Below are positions 55,911-64,000 of a stretch of 64,000 bases of DNA, one piece after another. Every line of letters begins with the position of its first letter. Within the stretch, counting starts at the first letter, position 1. A model generated the notes under the pieces. It made no database searches. It was not told the DNA's origin and saw only the letters and a program-made list of their open reading frames with translations. Where the stretch lies: assembly GCA_963556145.1 (NCBI GenBank), contig OY744461.1, positions 6,706,891-6,770,890 on the forward strand, given 5' to 3'. Made by a program: the position numbers and the translations under genes. This DNA is from Hygrocybe punicea. Taxonomy: Eukaryota; Basidiomycota; Agaricomycetes; Agaricales; Hygrophoraceae.

Positions 55911-56523
55911 TTGCCATTTTCAGAAAGGTTGTCACATCACACGTAACATGCGAATTTTGTCACTCTGGCACACGAAACATCGGTGAGCCGTTTCTCATCC
56001 AATTCTCAACATTTCCATCTAATTCTTTCTGTTCTGTCATCCCCTCATCCCTCTTCAGGTGCACAACCAACTTTCAGGCCCCATTTCTCAAGTATGGGCA
56101 CGATCAAAATTTGGGCCTTGTCACCCTCTCGGAGAACATTTCTGGTGCATCGCGGGGAGATACCAAGCTGGAATTGGGCCGAAATAACCCAGGTATGTCC
56201 TGCCCAGATGCCCATGTAGTTTTTGTGCTGAATCACTTGAATTTTCACCGTAGGAAAACCCAGATGTCACCCAACGCCGCCCTGACGCTGTGAGCGTATC
56301 TGCATTACCTAGTGGAGAGATGTTGTCCAGGAACTATATGGAACCTTTCATGGTATGTCTACCCCAGTTGCATGCGTCACCATAAGCTGACCATACTCAG
56401 TACTCGGCTTTACAGGCGGCTTGGAACCTCTGTACTATACTATCTACCTCCAGCCATTTTTCTCGACATCTATCTGTTCGGTTTGTGCACGGCTAGTCTA
56501 TTATTTGTATACGACACCTGTAT
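55911..56523 (+). repeat. Left terminal inverted repeat / gene leader
   Basis: Nearly identical to the reverse complement of 61340-61951. Contains paired splice-like signals in gene direction: ACATCG|GTGAGCC to CTCTTCAG, CCCAG|GTATGTCC to CACCGTAG, and TTTCATG|GTATGTC to TTTACAG. The same signals are in the right arm. It therefore may act as a 5' leader with introns for the neighbouring gene. Confidence 0.75.
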
Positions 56524-56628
56524 GATGTAGTTTTTACCTGAATAATGATCCCTTCACCGTTGAACTCGACACTGCCATATTAGGTATCCAAAGCCAACGT
56601 TGATCTTCTGAAACGACTCCGAATCACT

Positions 56629-57819
56629 ATGCCACGAGGCAAACGAATCTCTGAAGACCTACGCTGGGCAATTGTTCGGATGGCACCATGTGAAGATCTC
56701 GACAAAATCGCCGCTTACACTGGCATAAGCCGACGACAAGTCCTCAGGATTCTGGCTCAACATCGCTCAACTGGCCGAGTTTCTGAGCCATTGGTGGACC
56801 AGCGGCTGATCGGAAGGCGTCGTCATTTGACCTCTGAGGAGGTTTCAGTATGTCATCGCTTGAGATCGTTGATGCATTGACCAAAATTCCCATCAGTTCC
56901 TCCAAGGTTGTATTGATGATAACTGTGACGCGTACCTCGAAGAACTTCGCGTCCAGCTCCAGCTGAGCACCCAGAAATCAGTATCCTTATCCACGATATG
57001 GAGAGCCTTGCACCGTAGTGGGCATACTATGAAAAAGGTCGGTTTCCTTTGTTTTTAGCTATTCTAACTGACGATTTTGATAATTCTACACAGCTGACAA
57101 AGGTAGCTATTGAGAGGAGCGCTCTGCTGTGTGCCGAATATATACAAAGGGTTGGCCTTCAGTATCAAGCCGAGCAGCTAGTATTTGTAGACGAGAGTGC
57201 CTGTGATCGGCGCACAACATACCGGGGCCGCACTTGGGCGATTCGGGGCCAGCGTGCTGTCAGAAAAGCCTTTTTCATTCGGGGCAAACGGTATTTTGTT
57301 TCTTTATCTGTTCAAGATCAGTAACTGATACCAGTGATTCAAGATATTCCATACTTCCTGCCATTTCCCTCGGTGGGATATTGACCGTGAAGATTGTCGA
57401 AGGGTCATTCAACACATCTCGCTTCGCCGAATTCATCGAAGAGCTGCTTGAGCAGATGAATCCTTTTCCCGAAGTCAACTCCGTCATTGTAATGGATAAC
57501 TGCCGCATCCACAAGTCCAATCTAATTGCCGAAATGATCGAGGAAAGGTATGTCATTGATCCTGCTTCCTTGCAGGTACTCATTGGATTATAGAGGTATG
57601 TGAATTGAATTTCTCCCCCCATACTCACCGGATTTCAACCCGATTGAACTGGCGTTCTTGGCAATCAAGTCCGACATCAGGCGGAAGGGCAACATAGTGC
57701 GTGCAGTGATGGAAACACCTGACCAGCAGGCTGAGGTCTTTTGCCAACTGTGGGAATCGGTGCACACAGTGACAGCAGACGACGTGGAGGCTTTCTATCA
57801 TCACTGTGGATATTTGTAG
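56629..57819 (+). CDS. Tc1/mariner DD34E transposase (one in-frame stop)
   Basis: Exons 56629-56847, 56897-57037, 57094-57290, 57344-57547 and 57594-57819, introns 46-56 nt, phases consistent, 328 residues. The N-terminus is a helix-turn-helix (EDLDKIAAYTGISRRQVLRI). The catalytic Asp is in LVFVDES (D153), the second in VIVMDNCRIHKS (D237), and Glu in SPDFNPIEL (E272), exactly 34 residues apart, the Tc1 DD34E spacing. An in-frame TGA at 57601-57603 sits where Arg would read (CGA to TGA), so this copy is inactive unless edited. An alternative acceptor at 57575 would add six residues and break the 34 spacing, so I prefer 57593. The gene lies just inside the left TIR. Confidence 0.85.
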
Positions 57820-58069
57820 CTACATCTGGCAAGGCTGATGTAGGAATATTTTGTTGTACTCTGTAATTGTGCAATTATCAATGTCTTTGCTTTGACATCT
57901 GTTGAGGGACTTCATTGCTTTGTAACCTTTGTGGAGGGGTTGAGACTTTCATCAACAAATCCTTGCTTTGTTTGCGAAAAATTGTACATTGATAAGGATT
58001 ATTCAATATGGCTGCCTGTGGAGCTGGACCCTAGTTTGCTTGTTGAGGGGAGGAGCCAGGCACAAGTAT
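57820..58069. other. Spacer in the Tc1-like element
   Basis: No recognised feature; leads into a tandem repeat. Confidence 0.35.
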
Positions 58070-58480
58070 CAAAGGGCATCACTGACGTTCATTTTCAGGG
58101 AAGATGAGTTGGCACCAAGGCCTACCAGCACTACAACAACCGGCTCATCAATAGGAGTTAGTATTGCCTGCTTTGAGTGAAGTAATGGTCTACGATCACC
58201 ATACAGGATCATCAAAGGGCATCACTGCCCATCATAGGAAAGGAGTTGGCACCAAGGCTTACCAACAATACAACAACCGCCTCATCAATGGGAGTTAGTA
58301 TTGCCTGCTTGGAGTGAAGTAATTGTCTACAATTGCCATACAGGATTGTCAAAGGGCATCACTGCCCATAATAGGCAAAGAGTTGGCACCAAGGCTTACC
58401 AACAATACAACAACCAGCTCATCAATTGCAGTTAGTATTGCCTGCTTTCAGTCAAGCAATGGACCACGATGATATCTTTG
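58070..58480. repeat. About 140-bp tandem repeat, three copies
   Basis: Units start caaagggcatcactg at 58070, 58213 and 58350 and share ggagttggcaccaaggctta and ggagttagtattgcctgctt. Lies between the two genes of the element. Confidence 0.9.
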
Positions 58481-59600
58481 CTCTCTTTCATTGGCCTGGC
58501 TACTTTTCCACCTTGCATCATTTTATGTTTTGCCTGGTCTTCCTCTCTTCACTTGGCAGTCTGCTAATTGCCTCTGCTTTCGACTTGTGACTTTACCAAT
58601 TTTCATATTCAACCGACACACACTGTCCCATCTACATTGAAATTTCATCCACCCTGCTCATCTCAGTGCAACTCAGTCTCTCATCAGTCATGTTGCACCA
58701 CACCCTGCTGCTGTAGTCACCAATCATGAAACCCCAGCCCCTTGGTCCATTTCTATGTGTCCTTAATTTATATCCTATTTTAATCCTGCTTTTAAATAAA
58801 GGAATTGAGACAAGGTGCTAGGCACAAAAATGACAGGGGAACACCCAATCCTGCTGCTGACCTTGATCAAGATGGTGGTTCACCCCTCCAAACCTGTTTA
58901 TTTCCTGTATCACTCATTGCCAGGATGGCAAGATCTACACCACTAGCAATGCACCTGCAGTGGTGTGAATGTTCCTCAATTGGTTTTTGTTGTAATACCT
59001 GCTTTCCCTCTGTCAGCCAGACTTGACTAAGATCACCATTCAGTTACAGTGAGGTTGTGGGTGATCATGGCCCATCATCTCACGCACGGACCCCTCGTCA
59101 CGTCACAAACACAAATGGCCAACAGCTAATAACTTGAGGTAGCTGTAGCTGGTAGCTGGTCATCAGCCTTAGCTTAGCCAGACCTGGGCTAAGCTAAAAC
59201 AGGCTAGGCTACTGGCTACTAGCCTTAGCTGTGGTAATACTAGAGCTGGATGTATTATTCCAGGTACTTTATAATTCAAGGGACCCATCATTGATTCCAA
59301 CTTGTAAGGCTCCAGGTAAGAATTCCCCACTCAGGTCAGTGACATCAACACAGTAGTTGTGTTCAAATTGTTTGTCCAATAATCCATAGGTCTTAACATA
59401 TTGATGCTCTCACTCCATCCATTCCATCCTCACCATACATAAGGCAAGCTGCCCCATGATTGCCAATATATATTTAATTTTCAATGATCCCAACTTTCTG
59501 CATTCTGAGCAACCAAACAGCAACACTATATTGATAACTACAAGTCTGTTGAAGACATTGTAGGACTATCTACACACAAGAAAATGTTTCACTACTGCCC
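58481..59600. other. Middle region with a decayed MITE end
   Basis: 59108-59242 carries agctaagc words and ends TTAGCTGTGGTAATACTA, matching the right end of the MITE at 11151-11449. The left end is not defined. Otherwise AT-rich without a recognised gene. Confidence 0.45.
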
Positions 59601-59601
59601 A

Positions 59602-61238
59602 TTATTTCCTGTTGGCCCTCTCAGCCTTCTTGATACGATCCGTGTCCTTCTGCGCAAACTTGAGAATTCGTTTCGCAATTCCAATTGGGATATTGCAAAT
59701 GGTCAAGAAATGGGTAATAGTCTCATTAGCAAGGCCTTCACCGGCAAGCTCATGGATGCGCCTGAACCCATTCACCCGGATGGCATCAGTATACTGGGAA
59801 AAATTATCTCCATCGATGCCCCGAGCACTGGAGTCGAGTGCAGCAAGCCAGGTGGGGATGGCTGGGAAGACATTGGGGATGTCATCGAAATCTATGCTGT
59901 CTGAGCTGGGGATGTGCAGCCCATCACGTCGGGAGTGAGATGATTTTTTGGGTACGGCTGATGGAGGGGTGTACGGGGAATAGTGGTGCCTCAATCCACC
60001 ATATGGAGGTGGCATCTGAATGATGATCAGTTGAGCCACACCACTTGTAGCAGCAACTTGAGCGGGTTTCGCATTTATGTGCTGGCGAGAGGAAGCGTCG
60101 CCAAGCTTCAACTGGACAGGTGGCGAGATGATCGAATCATATGAGCCGTTTGCCTGACGTGGACTACAATGAGTCTCGTTAAGCAATAAATAAACGAGAC
60201 TCACGAGAAGCATGCCCCAGAGACTTAGATCAGTTATTTGTAAGGTGTAGTGATGGCCCTCCGGATATTTGACACAGCGTTTGCCGTCGTGAAGAGGACA
60301 TTTGAGGTTCTCCGTAATCTCGGCAATGTAATCGGCGGATGTCTTCGGCACTTTCTTCCCCGATTCAGTGTCATTCCCACTCTCCTCATCCATGTCCGCT
60401 CGTTTCTTCCTCTTGGCCTTCACCTTGTCCAAGCATGTAGTCAGTCTAGTACATAGTATTATCAATTGAAATATTACCTTGTCCTTCTTATCGTCTGCCC
60501 ATCTCTTTCCACCCTTGCGAGACGTTTTGCATTGATCGATGAGAATAACCTGAAATGCCTTCTTTTTACCTTTAGCCTTAGCCATCTGATTCAACTCTGT
60601 CCGTGCGGCATCAAATAACGCAGCAAGGTGAGTCGCTTTGGTGAGTAGGAGAGGTCGCGCCTTGGCAGTCCATGTGCTGAACTTATAGGCCACCTCGAGT
60701 TCGGAACGCCAAATATCCATCACATCGGCAACCTCGCTACAAAACGTACTCCAAGTGGTGCCGGATGAAAATTTTTGTACGTCAGATGCGGTCCCGATAG
60801 GGATATTGAATTCGAGGCAGAGAGCTTCTGTAAATTAGCGTAAGCGTAGGAAATATGTCAATAAAAAACCAGAAAACCTTTGGGTTCGGAATCAGCATCA
60901 GAATCCAAGCTGACGACGTCAAATTCTTCATTGCGTTTTGCATCCGCAGCCCCAGCTGGCCCAAGAAGCTCCTTGACAAGGATGTTGACATCGTTGGCGT
61001 CTCGCTCGTTGTCGGAGCCAGGAGGTGGATTGTATACCTCGTCGCGATCTAGCACTTCGACATCCAGCTCCGAGTCATCTAGTCTGTCGCACACTTTGTA
61101 GGCTGGCGTTGGTTTGGGACGTGTTCGAGGACGAGGGGGTGTAGGGCTTTTGCCAGCCTCAACTGGCAGGTCCTTAGGGACAGGAGCTGCCCGGTGTGCT
61201 TTGGGACCTTGGCTTTGTTTTTGTCGAGCGTTCCCCAT
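59602..61238 (-). CDS. Conserved accessory protein of the Tc1-like element, function unknown
   Basis: Start Met at 61238 (MGNARQKQSQGPK). Exon 1 runs 61238-60878, a 50-nt intron follows, then an open frame 60827-59602, 528 residues if read straight; a 54-nt in-frame intron (60477-60424) is likely. An alternative start at 61319 is in frame. Features: basic/Pro-rich and acidic N-terminus; about 125-250 a conserved-looking block (TWSTFCSEVADVMDIW, LAALFDAARTELNQMAKAKG); about 295-330 a CPLHDGKRC..YPEGHHYTLQ segment that could bind zinc; about 445-515 a helical domain (LDSSARGIDGDNFSQYTDAI, then IPIGIAKRILKFAQKD) with a SAM-like pattern. I remember similar orphan proteins in many Agaricomycete genomes, but no function. 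Being bounded by the TIRs suggests a role in transposition or its control. Confidence 0.7.
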
Positions 61239-61339
61239 GCAAGTCGCGATGAAGGAGGAAGGATGATCTTCGGCCGTTTCTGCAGTAACACACGATTTGA
61301 TTTGGCTCTCAAGCAACAAATATATTTATATAAGTACAA

Positions 61340-61951
61340 TACATGTCTCATATACGAAGGATAGACCAGCTGTGCACAAACAGAATGGATAGATGTCGAG
61401 AAAAATGGCTGGAGGTAGATAGTATAGTACAGAGGTTCCAAGCCGCCTGTAAAGCCGAGTACTGAGTATGGTCAGCTTATGGCGACGCATGCAACTGGGG
61501 TAGACATACCATGAAAGGTTCCATATAGTTCCTGGACAACATCTCTCCACTAGGTAATGCAGATACGCTCACAGCGTCAGGGCGGCGTTGGGTGACATCT
61601 GGGTTTTCCTACGGTGAAAATTCAAGTGATTCAGCACAAAAACTACATGGGCATCTGGGCAGGACATACCTGGGTTATTTCGGCCCAATTCCAGCTTTAT
61701 ATCTCCCCGCAATGCACCAGAAATGTTCTCCGAGAGGGTGACAAGGCCCAAATTTTGATCGTGCCCATACTTGAGAAATGGGGCCTGAAAGTTGGTTGTG
61801 CACCTGGAGAGGGATGAGGGGATGACAGAACAGAAAGAATTAGACGGAAATGTTGAGAATTGGATGAGAAACGGCTCACCGATGTTTTGTGTGCCAGAGT
61901 GACAAAATTCGCATGTTACGTGTGATGTGACAACCTTTCTGAAAACGGCAA
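61340..61951 (-). repeat. Right terminal inverted repeat / gene leader
   Basis: Inverse copy of 55911-56523, ending GAAAACGGCAA then TA. It has the same splice-like signals in the direction of the accessory gene. A few substitutions separate the arms. Confidence 0.75.
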
Positions 61952-62019
61952 TAATATAGGACAATATCTGATTCACAACCTCAAAAGAACTCATTTCTGA
62001 AGTCTGTTCTTAGTGTTCT

Positions 62020-64000
62020 ATTCCACCATGTCTATTGGAAAACTCTTCTTTGCAGCTTCTGCAAATCTTTTCCACATTAGAACTTGCTTCTCAGCATATG
62101 CATGATGTCCCCTCTCCTGCTTTGAAGACTGAAGTGCTCATCTTGCTCTTGCCTCCCACAGTCATTGTTGAAACCTATACCATCTGGTGGTAAACTCCAT
62201 CTCTGCCAACACCGTCGTTTCCTCTTCCCCTGCTCTTTCTGCTCTAGCCTTTGCTCTCAATCAGTTCACTCTGTAAACTACTGGAACTTTAATGGTACAT
62301 TTCGGTAGATCTCATTTGAAAACTCACATTCTGACATCCAGTTGTCCTCCTGTTCCTTGTTCTGGTCACCCATTCTCCAAAACCATGCCAATGCATCACT
62401 CTTTTGCCCAAACCTGTTTTCTTCCACAACGTCTCCACTCAGCTTCAAATCCTCTCTGTGAATTTCTTGATAGTGTGCCAATGTGTCATTGCTAGCAACC
62501 AGGTTTACCAATGCCCTTCAAGCTCGACCATAAGACCTCACACATTCACACAAAGCCACATCTGCATAACGAATGGCACCCCAAGTCCGTGTCTGGGCTT
62601 TTTGTCCTTTTGCTTTCCCAACCCGTGTTCAATAAAGCAATGCTTTATGTCCCAGGGCAAAACATATTTTCTCCAGGGACTCATTAGCTTGTCCTTTTCG
62701 AAGCTCCATTTCTTGTGAAGCCATTTCAATCCATCCCACCCTTTTACATGCCTCCTTTCCTATTGTAGAAGGCAAACTGATATGAGTGTTTTCTGCTAGG
62801 ATAGGATCACAATCTTCTTCATCATCTGTTCCTTCCTCATCTGATGCGGAATCTTGTGAATCATCGGACATGCCAACATCATCCGGGGATGTTTTATCCT
62901 TTTCCTCCCAATCCTTTTCCTCCACGTCATGCCCATTGAGTTGAAAGGTTGTCTTCCTATTGAAGGCATCAATCCTGCTTTGTAACCATTTTCGTCGATC
63001 CATAATCTTGTTTTGTTCCGCTATGGAAACAGCTTTTTTTAAGCTTTCGCATATCATGAGTGAGATTGTCCCTGAAATTCAGAATTGTGAACAGGCAAGT
63101 GATGATATAATTTGAGGAACATACTGAGCTTGTTCAATATTTAGCCCAGACACTAACCAGGCCACTGCATTGGAATCTCCTGCTTCCCCCTTGGTGTTCC
63201 TCCCCAATTTCAGATGTATTTCCACCATAGTTGGTGCTATGAACTGTTCATTCATCACTACTATTGGGAGGAAATATCACCGACCTTGCTTCAAAGCAAC
63301 TTGATAAATTTTCAGTGCATCCCCACACTGTGATTCAGCAAAAGTTTGGCTTTCACTCCACTTTTTCATCAATGCAGGATCCAATGAACCTGACAAATCT
63401 TGATATGCCTCCTTGCTTTCTCGTTTGACCCTGATGGCTGTTTTATGTTTTGCTATCAACATTTTTACTGTTCAGAGGATGAGTATCAAACCAGGAGAAG
63501 GGTGATGGTTGTTGCTTACTCATTCCAACCAACTTTTTCCAGTTTGAATGTCTCATCATGTCATCCAAGATCTCCTGCTGGTGAGCCTTGCTCATGTACT
63601 TTGTGATCCATGAGATCAAGTCGATGATTGCCCACAGAGTTTCCATCTGTTCTCCATCCAGCTGCCCAGCACCACGAATAAATTTGGGTGAGAATTTTGG
63701 AAAGCAGTCATCCTTGTGAGCATTTAAATGGAATTTTCCGATACCAAAGATCAATTCCATGGTAGGGCATCCAGAAAACTACTCTGCTTCACACGTCTCC
63801 CAAAATTCACCGCCCACTCACATATCACATCATAGAACAAGAGAGCCTGCTGCATGCCTTCGGTGTTGTACTTGAGGGCTTCACATATTGAGTAATCTAT
63901 ATTCATTTGCCTGACGAGGATTTCAGGTCACCTCAAGGACACTCTCATGTAACATTGTCACCTTTCACCTTTCTGAAAATCCACCATGCTGTGCGGAACG
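62020..64000 (-). pseudogene. KDZ transposase, C-terminal half, runs off the window
   Basis: From 64000 downward on the minus strand: PHSMVDFQKGER (about 63990), then a shift and RQMNIDYSICEALKYNTEGM, ALLFYDVICEWAVNFGRRV, then IFGIGKFHLNAHKDDCFPKF and GAGQLDGEQMETLWAIIDLI (63760-63600), a Ser/Asp-rich stretch (62900-62790), LRKGQANESLEKICFALG, and DALAWFWRMGDQNKEQEDNW. After a GT...AG intron (about 62325-62280) it ends VYRVN-stop-LRAKARAERA; the stop is TGG to TGA where Trp is usual. These are ordered landmarks of the catalytic and C-terminal parts of KDZ transposases. Frameshifts and stops make this copy inactive. Its N-terminal half lies beyond 64000. Confidence 0.8.

Larger units (their letters stand above)
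55911..61951. mobile_element. Two-gene Tc1-like element with about 610-bp TIRs (6.04 kb)
   Basis: The outer ends TTGCCATTTTCAGAAAGGTT (left) and its inverse (right) are each preceded or followed by TA (55909-55910 and 61952-61953), the Tc1/mariner target duplication. The arms are 55911-56523 and about 61340-61951. Inside are a DD34E transposase gene (plus) next to the left arm and a second multi-exon gene (minus) next to the right arm. They converge on a 1.8-kb middle region holding tandem repeats and a MITE end. No other integral genes. Confidence 0.75.

Noticed and set aside
57548..57575. A 28-nt intron in the Tc1 transposase
   Set aside because: Too short, and it would give 40 instead of 34 residues between the last catalytic Asp and Glu; the 46-nt alternative fits DD34E.

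Overview
The window looks like nuclear DNA from a mushroom-forming basidiomycete (Agaricomycetes). The evidence is short spliceosomal introns (about 45-60 nt, GT...AG) inside transposase genes, and the transposon mix: Helitrons, BED-finger hATs, KDZ transposases, a DD34E Tc1-like element, a DIRS-like reverse transcriptase relic, a Copia relic and long solo LTRs. The species cannot be told from the sequence. I find no convincing host housekeeping gene. Almost everything is mobile-element DNA, often nested, mixed with word-based tandem repeats.

Layout. 1-4.1 kb: DIRS-like RT relic, Helitron relic and hAT BED-finger relic. 4.2-12.3 kb: one degenerate hAT gene (minus strand) split by two foldback elements, a 1.9 kb solo LTR and a 299 bp hAT-type MITE with a perfect 8-bp target duplication. 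12.9-22 kb: a repeat cluster of inverted repeats, two related 33-35 bp minisatellites, triplet arrays, a solo LTR and a large palindrome carrying a 200-N gap that looks spurious. 22-25 kb: Copia, SINE-like and KDZ relics. 25.0-40.2 kb: a very large Helitron polyprotein gene (minus strand; Rep, helicase, then a USP-like cysteine peptidase module) interrupted by a second Helitron (plus strand, 25491-32355) and by a hAT MITE (36593-37036). 41.4-44.9 kb: a hAT element with an apparently intact 9-exon, 835-aa transposase. 45.6-55.9 kb: foldback elements, minisatellites, a 1.07 kb MITE, a SINE-like tRNA-derived unit and a solo LTR. 55.9-61.95 kb: a 6.04 kb element with about 610-bp terminal inverted repeats, carrying a Tc1-like transposase gene and a second conserved gene of unknown role. 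62-64 kb: the C-terminal part of a KDZ transposase running off the window.

How the parts relate. Insertions can be ordered because removing them, with one target duplication, restores older sequence. The MITE at 36593 disrupts the large Helitron in frame. The plus-strand Helitron sits inside the peptidase domain of the same large Helitron. The solo LTR at 17343 sits inside a minisatellite unit. The most novel object is the 6 kb two-gene element: each gene is preceded by the same 610-bp inverted repeat, which carries intron-like signals, so the two genes probably share a promoter/leader.
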